64,000 nt of DNA from Muricea muricata (lineage: Eukaryota > Cnidaria > Anthozoa > Malacalcyonacea > Plexauridae). The notes below the pieces were generated by a model that saw only the letters and a program-made list of their open reading frames with translations, made no database searches and had not been told where the DNA came from. Position numbers and translations under genes: made by a program. Below are positions 26,101-37,000 of the stretch, piece by piece. Numbering within the stretch: the first letter of the stretch is position 1; the number at the start of each line of letters is the position of its first letter. The stretch spans positions 643,501-707,500 of the forward strand of contig OY979718.1 of NCBI GenBank assembly GCA_963855995.1. The letters are read 5' to 3'.

Positions 26101-29100
26101 ATGTTTTGCTGTGATTGTCTTTAATTTTACAGCCTCTGCAGGTATAAGAACACCAAGAAGGAAAGGGGGGGGGGGTGCGGAGTGGGCATAATTGTGCCTT
26201 GAGATTGTTGTTGTTGTTGATTACATTAAAATGTCATAATTTTGCTGATATATTTGAACTTCTAAGTTGTGGGCACGCTCTCAGGAAAATATCTAAAGTT
26301 CAGCACAAAAATTGCAATATCCTGCACTCTCGACCTCATAAAAACTTTATATTTTACTGTGAAAAGCACATATTTATACCTTGTTCTTCAAATTTCCTGA
26401 TTGACCGATTGTCACACTAGAATTGTCAGAAGTGTTTTTACTTACATTTTTTTCTCATATAGTGATTCTCATGATGTTGGTTCAGTTGGGTGTTTAAAGA
26501 ACATTCGTAGTGCTATATCTGTAGCCCGAAGTGTCATGGAACATACAAATCATACTTTGCTTGTTGGTGAAGATGGTTAGAAATTTTAAACAAATTTTAA
26601 AAATTAAACTTAAAGTGTTTGCTGTTGGGTTACATATTATTTCTAGGTATATATGTCATTATTTATCATATACAATTGGTATAGTAATTAGAAATGTGAG
26701 GTTTGAGTTTCGTCTACTTTCAACTAAATTTTGAAGTCAATTTTTCAACTCAATTCAAACTTGGATTAAAGTGTACTTAACTTAAAGTGTTTGCTGTTGG
26801 GTTACATATTATTTCTAGGTATATATGTCATTATTTATCATATACAATTGGTATAGTAATTAGAAATGTGAGGTTTGAGTTTCGTCTACTTTCAACTAAA
26901 TTTTGAAGTCAATTTTTCAACTCAATTCAAACTTGGATTCCAACTCGGTACTATGATACTCCCTTATTTTTAAGCCACGCAGTTTGCAAAACAAATGGGA
27001 TTCAAAGAACAAAGTCTGGAAACTAACAGATCATTGTAAGTGATATTATTCTTACACCTCTTTCTGATGTTGGGTGCATGTGCTGTTTTTAGGTGTTAAG
27101 TCTTTATATATTACTGAACTAATAAAGTCATCAAAGAGTTCATTACTCGTTACTGTCAAAATAATATAGTGTGTCTCATAATTTCATATGTGACTGTATT
27201 GGTATTTAATGAATTATTATTAATTATTACTAAAGTTAATATATTTATATCAATAAAAACAATTGTCAGGAAGATTTCTTCTAATTTTCAGGAAGATTTC
27301 TTCTATTTTATCAAGTTCTTTTATCAAGGTAGTTTTTTAGTAGACATTGCATAACATTTACATTTACCAGTTTACATTTACTATAATTGTTACATAAGTT
27401 ATATATGCTTGAAGGTGTGAACATATATTCATACATAGAGAATAATACATGGGCGCGCGGAAATACCAGATTTATTTCGAGTGTTGAAGATTATGTCAGG
27501 ACATGATATCACTATATAAACAGAAATTTTATATGTATCAGTAAAAGTGTTCAGGATTTTGTCGACGTAACGCAAGGTTCGGGGAGATTGGAAGCTTGAG
27601 GAACTTACGGACAATTTACGTAACTGTATTGAAGGCAATCCATTGGAGGAAGACGATACAGAACATGGTCGGAGAGAGACTGCACTGTTTGGTCAAGAAA
27701 GAGGCAGCACTCTGTGTGTGTGTGTTTACTACTGTGGCAACGACAATCACAAGTCCTTAAATTCACGAAGAGGGTCGGCCAGATCCTGAAAACAGTAAAC
27801 TCGGTTATTACTGTACTGGTAAGGGACACAGAGCGACAAAATGCGATCGAGAAATTGTACAAAGTGTGGGTAAAGGCATCATTATACATCTCTGCGTGAA
27901 GAACAACTGCGAACAATTTCATGAGGATTTGTGTAAACATTTGAAGCAAACTGAGGACGGATCTTAGACAACTAGGAAACTTGATCATCCTGTTTTGCCC
28001 GAGAATTGAGACCTTGCAGAGGCAAGGTTAAGAACTACAACAAAACGTTTGGAGAGGATTGGGGGAATTAGAAGAATATCAGATCATGCAAGAGCAGATA
28101 GAAAAGGGTATTTTGGAACCTGCTCCTTCAGAGCCAACTGGAGAGATATAGATTACATTTGGTGTGTATCAATCCGTAATTACAGAAAAATCTGAAACTA
28201 CAAAACGTAGAATTGTATATGACTGTCCGGCCGAGCGGAATTCTGAGCAGTCCCTCAATGATTGCCCAGAGACTTGGCCTGCCTTGCAACTGTTGTTGTT
28301 TGATATTGTCCAAAGTGATAGCATGCATCCTTACAGTGTGACCGGCGGTATACAAAAAATGCTTTCCTGCAGGTAAATGTCGACGAGGAAGACCTAGATG
28401 CCAAAAGAACCTTGTGGTATGACAATCTCACGGACAAAAACATAATTAAGTATAGAGGGTGGATTACGACTTCATAAATGATATAGCAACTCCAAGGTCT
28501 TGGAAAACACAAACGACACTGCTGTGTCAAATCATGACCGTACGGAGACAACTAACGACGAGAAGAGCCTCAGAGACATTAAGATCCTCGGAGTTCCGTC
28601 GCAGAAAGAGGAAGATACACTCCAAGTACGTTTGAACGTTGTGTTTATCCAGTTGATTCTAGCGGTCATTAAAGGCAGGACAGCTTAGACGCATTTTGAC
28701 CGCGCGACGGGAATTTTTTCTATTTTTCTCCAATCTTCGGAAAGATTTAGCAATTTAAGCTATTTCGTGTACATATCTGACCAAATTTCTTACCGTTGAT
28801 GGTTTTATTTGCATTTAAAAATCGCGTCGCGTTGGCAAATCGCGTCCGGTCTGTGTGAGCCTCAACGGAGTAATAAGATGTCCTAGGCTTTCCATCGCCA
28901 GTAATGATCGTAGCGAATATTATACTTGGCGAAATTTGTCAAGAGCAACTCGACTGGGACGAACAGGTTCCAGTTGATATACAAAGACGGTGGGAACATT
29001 AGATGAAAAGCCTAACACCACATATCAGTGCCTCGAAGCGTTGTGGAGCGGAGGGTAGCACAATTATTACTACATGCATGTTTTTTTACGCAAGGAAAAA

Positions 29101-32100
29101 GGCGCTATGTGCTGGAATTTAAGTTGTTGAAACGTACTCTGATGGGCAAATAAGTCAGAATTTACTAGCTTCGAAGGCATGTGTGGCCCCCAGAGATCTT
29201 TCCATCCTGAGACTCGAGCTGGTGGCAGCTTAAACACTTGCTAAGCTAGCTAGCAACGTGAGCAAGGCACCGAAGACCGTACCGAAACCAACACAAGAGA
29301 CAATGTTATAAGAACAAAGCAGAGATGAAGTCAGTGTCAAAGAGGCATGGATGCCATCTCTCGTTAAGAAATACAAGTACTAGAAGCTACTTAGGATCCC
29401 TGCCCACATCTTGGAATGTCCAAGAAACTGTCGTCAGAATGAAAAGATTGGTAGTTTGTTACAAACAGAGGAGATCAAACTGCTGAAGATAGCTCAAAAC
29501 TGCTCAAAAAGAGAAAGATGCGATGTCCATTTCCGTTCAAGGCCGACGACTCAGGGTTGTTTGGCTGTGCACCAAGTTGTGCAAAGATCTAAGTAGTACA
29601 GGAAAAGTCATGCTAACCTTTTCAGAATTAGAACAAACATTGCTAGACGTTGAGTGTTTTACGAACAACCGACCTTTGGCATATTTAGGAGAGAAGTTTG
29701 AAGATCGAGCGGTCACACCAAACATATTACTGAGAGCGAATCAGCGGAATTCTTAGAAAAAAATGCCGAAGTTTTGAAAGAAGTTTTAAACATGTCAAGA
29801 CGATTGCAGCACCTGAAGGAAGTGTCGAGAACAGTTGAGGAGAACATGGGTTGATTATTTACACGGTTTGGACAAGAAACAAAAGCGAAAAATGCAAAGA
29901 ACGGAAGCGAGGCTTAAAGTCGGTCGAGTCGTACTGATCAAAGATCCCCTGAAACCGCAAGGCACAGCGAAGAATTAGGCGCATCGAAGGTAAAGTCGTT
30001 GGAAAAACCGGCGTGGTTAGGGGGTACAAGATTCGAACACCCTATGATTATCTATTAGAACGGCCAGTTCAGCTGATTGCAGATTTGGAGGTTGGTGGTG
30101 AATCAGACAATACAACTGAAAAGAACAAAGCAAATAAACATTAACCTCATGGCGACAGAGTTTAAACCTCAGAGATCACCAATGAGATCGAAAGAAACTG
30201 CAAAGAACAGACTCGTTGCGTTAAGACTTAACGAACATGAAGAGGACTGATATTAAAGCTGAATGCACTTTAATAGGGGGAGAGTGTCGCAAATGTGTTT
30301 CAAATTCCTGAGACATCACGTAACATATTTACGTTTATCCGTTAATATTGTTGAATAAGTTATGTATAACATTAATTGGATAAGCTGTCATTTTGCGTGT
30401 GCTTGAAGGTATAAATTATATATATCGAGATTTTGGTTGAGATTTTACTTTCACTCTGGGATTTTGGTGTCTGGGGAGTTAAGGCTGGATTCCCAAACAT
30501 GTTTTTTGCCTTTTGGTACAAAATCTAGTATTTATGACACGTGTAATATCGTTGTAGAAATATGTGGATGACTTGGAAAGAAAATAAATGTCAACCTAAT
30601 TTTTGGAAGGTATTCACTGGAACTATCAATCTCGTACCCAGAGCCCAGTTCCTCTTGGCCGAGGAACGAAGGGCTCTGGCATAATCTATTGCTTACTTTC
30701 ATTTGATTGGACTTTGTATTGTTTTGAGGTAACCAATCAAAATAAAGCTGATATTATGTTAATTACTTTGTTTTACTTCCTACATAATTTCCGCACTAAA
30801 ACCCATCCTGAAGCAATGAATACTCCGAGAAAAATTGCGAGGCAAAGGTCAAGTGTTGGTATAAAATGTCGCGTTTGCAATAATGATGTCAGTCAAGATA
30901 AGCACCGAGTCAACTTGTTTGGTAAATTAGCGACTTTCCGTAACCAGTTGGTAAAATTACTAACGAGTCCTTTCTTTCCATAGCATTGGCTTTCAAAGCT
31001 TCGAACTGCGTTTCTATTAGAGATATTTCCGCTTTACCAAGTCTCAACGCGTTGTTTATGAATCGTGAAATGTATTCATAAGTTCCATGTACTCCATGCA
31101 CATGTGCAGAAACACCGGATCTCCACGATTTGTGGGGAAGACAATGGATTATGCCAGAGCCCTTCGTTCCTCGGCCAAGAGGAACTGGGCTCTGGGTACG
31201 AGATTGTGGAACTATCTCATCACTAATGTTCTTTTATATTTGGTCTATCAAGAAAATCTAACACATCCCAGTATAATTAAAAATTTAACTACATTTGTGT
31301 GTTTTAAGCAATGTTAGTGTATCTTCCATACGACTTATTTTAGATGGTCGATCCTGATCCAAAGACATCATGTGGTCCGTATAAACCTGTAAACCTAGGG
31401 TAAACATTGATTTTTATTCATGTATACAGTTGTAAACCTGTTTTATTATCGTTTCTCACTGGAGATAACACGGTTATATCAATATCACAGTTCTGTTCTT
31501 TTTAATTGACTCTCCGTAATTAGAGAGAGGGGTTCAAACCCTATTTACAACCCTAGATATACCTTTAATATTTGTTATTAAACTAAACAATCTTTTGTAA
31601 TTGTTATTATTTGTTACCATTGTTTATAGAAAGTCTACTGTCAAGAGTACTGACGCATCATTTGCTACTGAGCATGACCACGATACTTTAGGTAAACTTT
31701 ATAAACCTTGCTGTCCTAATCAGCTGTTGTATGGTTAACCAAAGGAGTTATACAGTAATGTATAAATGTTTTAATAACATATTAACAGTTAAATATTAAA
31801 AAGTAAGAAAACTAATTGATTGCTTGTTAATATTTTGTTTTGCTTTTATTATGTTGAAATATTAACTTTGCATAATAAATAAAAACTATACCGGTAGTTG
31901 CAAACATAAAAACTAACGTTAAAACACCAGTATGTCGATTTTTTAAAGTTTCAGTATAAAGCGTAAGAAAAAACATTCTTTGTTAATTAAAGTTGTAAAA
32001 TATCCTACGGGTTATCTTCTTAATTACTCAACTGAAATGCACAATCATGCAGTTGCCTTCAGTACAGTACATAAAAAAGACCCGAGGAAAGTGGAAACGG

Positions 32101-33266
32101 ATCTATATGTTGTTGCTGCATGAATATATTATAACCTAAAACAGATCGTTTTGGTTCTCTCACTTGTGGAAACGATGTAGTGAAAACTACTCTGGCAACG
32201 TTCGTTCGACTAAATACCAGGCAATAATTTTGTTTTATTTTCAGGCATCATTGTAATCGATAAGGCTGGAACAGTTGCAGCGGGAACGACTACAAATGGA
32301 GCCAATCATAAAATTCCAGGGTACTGCCAATCGACCAATTGAAACACTAGTGCATACCGGGACTAGGGCATTTGATATGTCTTTACTATTTCTTTATGAA
32401 ATAAATAGTCCTATCGCGATGCTATTTTAAAAATTGTGAAAGCCCTGGCCGGGAATGGAACCCACTTCATGTCGGATCGAGTACACCATCGGAACACCAC
32501 GTTACATAAAAATTACGACTACAGTTAAGATTACATTAATATCGAAGGAACTAGACTCAGTCTCGATAAGATAATATCATACTCGAACCGACATGATCAG
32601 ATTCCCAGCTTAGAGCATATTGGGCTAACTTTCCAAAAGTAGGTTAGATTCAGGCACATTTTTGATTTTTCAGCTTGCCCGGTTTAGATATAAACATCAC
32701 TCATACTAATTGTGTTTTCTGCCTCTGCCAAGTTCTACATCTTCTGAAAACAGTGCTTCGTGTCTTTAGCCGTGTGGGCGACTCGCCGATTGCTGGAGCT
32801 GGATCTTACGCTGACAGTGAAGTGGGAGGGGCAGCTGCTACTGGTGATGGAGATATCATGATGAGATTCCTACCCACGTAAGAAAATATTCATATCTCTT
32901 CGTATTTAAGTGTTATATTTACAGCTAAACAAAGAGACTACGAGTTTTAAGAGAGAACGCTGCCTGGAGTATATTCACCGATGTTTTGATCACATGACAT
33001 TCTATTTTGCAGCTATCAAGCAGTGGAGAACATGCGCCATGGAATGAGTCCAACAAGAGCAGCTGAAGATGCAATTCTGAGAATTGCTAAGTATTATCCG
33101 AATTACAGCGGAGCTATTGTTGCAGCAAATGTAGATGGAGAATATGGTAAGTGCAGCAGCACACCAATGGACAACCTTCAAGTACTCAGTTTGTAGTCCA
33201 ATACTTGATCCTTACTGTCAATATTTTCCTGTCAAACCTGTATCACACGACACGCCAACCGTATGA
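23175..33266 (+). CDS. AGA: aspartylglucosaminidase (N4-(beta-N-acetylglucosaminyl)-L-asparaginase)
   Basis: Eleven exons join in phase: 23175-23316, 25419-25527, 25801-25848, 26463-26575, 26975-27035, 30558-30609, 31344-31399, 31630-31691, 32245-32320, 32770-32877 and 33013-33266. This is the lysosomal Ntn-hydrolase that cleaves the GlcNAc-Asn bond of N-glycoproteins. Exon 1 encodes a hydrophobic signal ([18 protein letters not shown]) and then LPLVVHTWG. Family motifs follow: [44 protein letters not shown] carries the autocatalytic nucleophile Thr that begins the beta subunit. [21 protein letters not shown] and [15 protein letters not shown] complete the active-site fold. The very short exon 6 is fixed by phase and by the W..W...CQPNFW signature. 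Near 33147 four extra bases push the last ~38 codons out of frame (separate entry). Without the break the length would be about 358 residues, close to the 346 of the human enzyme. Confidence 0.92.
23703..23842. mobile_element. small MITE, TIR TAGTTAAAAATGGA
   Basis: TAGTTAAAAATGGA and TCCATTTTTAACTA bracket about 140 bp in AGA intron 1. A related unit lies at 36154-36259 and shares the right end ATTTTTAACTATAT(G/A)G(G/A)CAGT, which makes these two members of one family. Confidence 0.65.
23977..24945. mobile_element. ~970-bp foldback element with ~390-bp nearly identical arms
   Basis: The left arm (23977 to about 24367) starts CAGGTCACCCGGAATGCGTA. The right arm (about 24556-24945) is its near-perfect reverse complement, with only scattered mismatches. 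GTAATAACA occurs directly before the left end (23968-23976) and two bases after the right end (24948-24956). This gives a 7-9 bp target duplication, depending on whether the outer CA/TG belongs to the element. It has no coding capacity and lies in AGA intron 1. The high arm identity implies recent activity or arm conversion. Confidence 0.85.
26608..26939. repeat. 160-bp tandem duplication in AGA intron 4
   Basis: The block 26608-26767 is repeated at 26780-26939 with no difference I can see and a 12-bp spacer. The second copy ends 35 bp before exon 5. The identity indicates a very recent duplication or an assembly artefact. Confidence 0.85.
27440..30284 (+). pseudogene. decayed BEL/Pao retrotransposon in AGA intron 5
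   Basis: Fragments of a BEL/Pao polyprotein lie in order but in shifting frames with stops. A zinc-knuckle-like [13 protein letters not shown] is at about 27805. The reverse transcriptase entry region ([37 protein letters not shown]) is at about 28200-28370. A Pao-type RNase H motif ([12 protein letters not shown]) is at about 29190-29230. Integrase residues ([17 protein letters not shown]) are at about 29630-29690, and a DUF5641-like tail is at about 29860-30060. A purine run AGGGGGAGAG ends at 30284, directly before TGTCGCAAATG, which fits a polypurine tract and 3' LTR start. The internal length (~2.8 kb) is well short of a complete element. Confidence 0.75.
30285..30545 (+). repeat. probable 3' LTR of the BEL/Pao remnant
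   Basis: It begins TGTCGCAAATGTG after the polypurine tract. Parts (AATAAGTTATGTAT, GCTTGAAGGT) resemble AT-rich sequence at about 27355-27425, which may be the eroded 5' LTR. The right boundary is uncertain and lies just before AGA exon 6 at 30558. Confidence 0.4.
30816..30920 (+). pseudogene. zinc-binding-like exon remnant inside the palindromic-ended element
   Basis: The frame from an ATG encodes a basic N-terminus ([14 protein letters not shown]) followed by [20 protein letters not shown]. This has a CxxC pair and a His-containing spacer as in small zinc-binding modules. It ends at a plausible GT donor (TTTGGTAAAT). I do not recognise the family; only the first exon would remain. Confidence 0.45.
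30912..31101 (-). pseudogene. RecQ-like DNA helicase N-terminal fragment
   Basis: The minus-strand frame reads [19 protein letters not shown] and then [14 protein letters not shown]. This is the motif 0/motif I (Walker A) arrangement of RecQ-type SF2 helicases. It breaks off right after motif I, where it meets the opposite-strand remnant, consistent with an internal deletion. It lacks the DEAH box and all later motifs, so it is not functional as it stands. Confidence 0.65.
32441..32512 (-). repeat. possible tRNA-derived SINE head or tRNA pseudogene
   Basis: On the minus strand GGGTTCCATTCCCGGCC resembles a pol III B box with an imperfect T-arm. TGGTGTTCCGATGG, about 35 bases upstream, resembles an A box. 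No complete cloverleaf can be drawn. It lies in AGA intron 9. Confidence 0.35.
33147..33266 (+). pseudogene. frame break in the last AGA exon (four extra bases)
   Basis: After the codons for DGEYG the open frame runs into a stop at about 33194, giving the tail [15 protein letters not shown]. One base over, sequence clearly like the AGA C-terminus ([12 protein letters not shown]) continues open to a TGA at 33264. Four surplus bases at GGTAAGTGCAG account for the offset. The same bases make a perfect GTAAGT donor, so splicing out of this exon is the alternative, but I found no convincing downstream exon. It could be a real mutation, an allele, a relic of intron loss or an assembly error. Confidence 0.65.
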
Positions 33267-33391
33267 ATCACGTGATGAAATCAAGTTTATCTCACTAATG
33301 ATCACTTTTACTCTAAATATACTAAAAATTGGCTCTTTGTAATAATGTGATGTAAAATGGTGGCTTTAAATTCCACGAGGAAACAGCAATC

Positions 33392-33397
33392 AATAAA
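33392..33397 (+). terminator. likely AGA polyadenylation signal
   Basis: AATAAA lies about 126 bp after the AGA stop and before the convergent DNAAF6 3' end. Position is the only support. Confidence 0.4.
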
Positions 33398-34090
33398 TAC
33401 GTAATTGGCCGCAGTGACTAATGTGATAACAGTCGTAAAAGTTTTATACGATTACAATCTTGTAGACCACGTGAGCTACTGCAAATGTTCTGGAAAATGG
33501 ACTTTGACCTATCCCGATCTGGATCTCACTAGTTCGTTCCACGTCCAATATGCAAAACCTTTAACATATTCTTGTAATTAAAGTAGACCTCTGAAAAACC
33601 TTTTCCCTTAAGCAAATAAGCAGCGTTTCTGAAAGAACTGTGGAACAGCCAGTAATGTTAAAGTTATAAAAGATAATAAAAGTTGTGCTGGTCCACGTCT
33701 ACACAAACACTGTAAATTGTACCATCTTCTAGCATAATTCAGTTACCACCAATTTATATATACTTGGCTAGGTTGCTGTACTATACTATAGGTCGGAGTT
33801 TTCACTTAAACACACCTGAGTTGATTAAATATATAATTATATCCTATTTTAAAACTGTATATTACGGTATTTACACTATTAATTGTCAATTTACTGTACA
33901 AAAACGGGAGCAAACTACAGCGCCAAAACAGCCTAGAGCAGCTACATGTAGTGTAACGTTTCTGATGCACAAAGTGCATTAGATAATTAGATACACCATG
34001 TTCACTATTGCATGATTGTTTGTAAAGTACAAACGTGGAGTAGGTCTGCACACGAAATAATTAGAATTGTCTAACCTCTTAACATGTGCC

Positions 34091-37000
34091 TCATCGTGAG
34101 TCAACATTTAAAAAGTCGTATTCTCTCTGGAACGGTACAGTTACAATTAATAGATCTTTGTCTGAATCCCACTGTGCTTTGCCTTTCTTGCTTTCCACAC
34201 GGTGAGGAAAGTGTACTCCAAGTTTGCTAAGAATAAAAAACCGATCATCATATCATGCACATGAACAGATGCTGAACTATACTGCACGACAAACGCTAAG
34301 GTACAGCATGGTGTGTAACAACATATGGAATTTTGAATATGTTAGATAAGCGACCTCAGAGTTATAAAAAAAGTATAGTGGTTAGTTAGCTATACACTAG
34401 TATGTTTAGTGCAAATATATACCCTATTGGCAAGCCAGTCATATTTGATAGTAAGGCAGGCAGCTAGTACTTACTATTTCGGCGTTTGACAATCAAGAAA
34501 CGTATCAGTCACATTTAAATTCACATCAGCGTATTTTGTTTCTCGTAAACGGATTTTAGCCTAAAAACAGTGTGAACACGGAGAAATATTAAGATGTATG
34601 TATTCCATATTTAAAAACAGAATTCCTTATTATAGAAAATTATATAATAATACGTGTTCATTCTGCATTTTCATTGGTCGCGAGCTGTGTGTTATTAAAC
34701 TACACACGCACGGATGACGTCAACTGATGGCGTGATCTAATTTAGCTAATTTATTTCGCAGGTTTTCGCACGATTTTTGTCAACTTAATTATAATATAAA
34801 ACAAATAGATTTCATTTTTTTGTGCGTCTGTACTGTAACAGATCACAGATGACGCCATAGCGTGTGAAGAACAAAAAGTCACGCACTCGACTGCGTCTCG
34901 TGCGTACTTTTTTGTTCTTCACACGCTATGACGTCATCTGTGATCTATTACAGTACAGACGCACGCAAAAATGAAATCTATTTGTTAATTAACGATGCAC
35001 TTTATTAACGCGACATGGATTGCTTCTATGTCTTTTAAAACATGATTATATTAACGCGAATCTGGTCTCCGTGGTTGACAAATTAATGAAGTTAACGTGA
35101 AACGAAAAGTATATACACAACAACAGCAAAGTTTTAATGTTAAACAAAAATTAAACGAGTAACTACCGCGGGTACCATGATATATCAAAACGTCAATGTA
35201 GTAATTTACGGAAATGTACAGACTAAAGTACATTCATCAAGCACACGGGTGAGCACTGATTTTTTTGTTATAATATGCTGTATTTTAATATTAAAAGAGT
35301 TGGTGTTGCATAAAACAATTCAAAGTCTTTTTGATTAACGATAAATAAAAATTACATACGTGTCAGAGCATTCCAAATTTCGATTATCTTTTTTTTTGAT
35401 ACATTTTTCGATTATCTTTATTTGTATAAAATGGCATACTCCTGAGCATCACAAGAAAAGACACTTTTGTGCTTATTTTCACCTAGGCAAGCCGAGTGTC
35501 TTCTTAGATGTAAGCACTCTTAGTGAGCTTGCGAGTTGCTTTTGCGATGAGTGAAAAAGAACCTTAACTTTCATTTTCCAAAATGGCTACTTCTAGTTAC
35601 CTAAAATTAACGATGACGTAAACTAACATTAATTAAATTAACGAGCATTTTTAAAATCCGCGTTAATAAAGTGCATGGTTAACTTCCTGTAGTAAGGTAG
35701 TTGTAGAATATAATTTTAATATGCATGTCTATATATACACTGCGAACGATGGTATTAGTTTCAAAAGATATTTATGCAGTATGCAAAATGAGCAGTGCTA
35801 TTCATCAGAGCTTACGAATAAGACAAAGTTGCAAGAAGATCTTTGCGATGTTGCTATTTGATGCTAGTTAATAAGTCACCACTAACTTCGCAACAAGACT
35901 TTGAAAACGATTTTTATGTATAAAATTTTAAATAATTGAGCTGGACCAAATTTAACACATGTTTCATAGCGTGGTCCACCCCAAATATGGAACAACCCTA
36001 TAATTTTTAGTCATGTGACTAGCATCAAATATCAACATTGCAAAGATGTTCTCACAATTTTGTCTTAATGTTTGTAAATTTTGATAAAGAGTAATGCTCA
36101 TTTTGAATACGCACTGCATAAATATCTTGTAACTAATAACATGGTTCGTAGTGCAGTCAAAAATGGACGTTTTGGTTACTAAGTTACATAAACTAAGACT
36201 TTCGTCAGTAAGAGTGCAAAACCGTAGTAAAATGGCCAAACATGCATTTTTAACTATATAGACAGTGACAACGCATAAAAGTGTATTACATAATGAAGCT
36301 GTAGGATAAATAATAATTATTTCATATATATATTTAACATAATTAAGGTCATCACGTGACCACAGCACATGTAGGAGTTTTAAGGTTGTTCTGTATAAAA
36401 TACAATTTTTGTATCGTTCGAGAGATATATTTTCTAACAGGTTATGGGCCCAGGTGCCGCTTATAAATGCACGATACGTGTGTCTCAAATGACGTGAATA
36501 TTCCTTGTGTTTATTGAGGCGTAGACGCTTCGTCGAAAGGTGAAAAACAGTTATTATTTGCAAAGAAAAATTTCAAATATGGCGGAGGTCAGAGAAATAA
36601 CAAAGATCGAACACTTAAACGGAAAGAACTATCAAACATGGAAGTATAACATTAAATTAGTGTTAATGGAACGAGGATTATTTGGTTTTATAAATGGAAC
36701 TGAGGAACAACCCGGTCAAGATGCCACTGCACAGGTAAAAAGTGCGTATCAACTACGATCTGATTAGGCATATTCGTTGGTTGCCCTGAGTGTTGAGAAA
36801 AATCTACAAATCCATATCAGTACAACAACAAATCCTTTGGAAGCTTGGGAGATACTTCGAAAGCAATTTGAGTTCGTTTCGATCACCCAAATAGTGAGAT
36901 TAAACCGTAGATTTTATGCTGCTACAATGAAAGAAGATGGTGATATAATGGAGCATATTACGTACATGACGAGACTGGCAGAGCAATTGCGCGATATGAA

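Larger units (their letters stand above)
30627..31206. mobile_element. 580-bp palindromic-ended element with RecQ-like helicase remnant
   Basis: The terminal inverted repeats (~57 bp, CAATCTCGTACCCAGAGCCC...) are almost exact. TGGAACTAT flanks both sides (30618-30626 and 31207-31215), a perfect 9-bp target duplication. Each end is itself a palindrome: CCAGAGCCC and GTTCCTC pair with GAGGAAC and GGGCTCTGG around ttggcc (30638-30679 and 31154-31195). Inside are two converging coding remnants, a plus-strand cysteine-containing segment and a minus-strand RecQ-like helicase N-terminus. It looks like an internal-deletion derivative of a larger two-gene element. It lies within AGA intron 6. Confidence 0.85.

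Noticed and set aside
30276..30290. CRISPR-like or bacterial terminator signals around G-rich runs
   Set aside because: The window is plainly eukaryotic; the G-run is a retroelement polypurine tract. No regularly spaced repeats of CRISPR type were seen anywhere.
33455..33585. Possible alternative last AGA exon after an acceptor at about 33465
   Set aside because: The phase would allow it, but its translation (HVSYCKCSGKW...) has no resemblance to AGA C-termini, unlike the sequence directly after 33146.
35964..36563. 199-codon open frame on the minus strand
   Set aside because: It runs antisense through the copia 5' LTR and leader, has low-complexity composition and no family resemblance.
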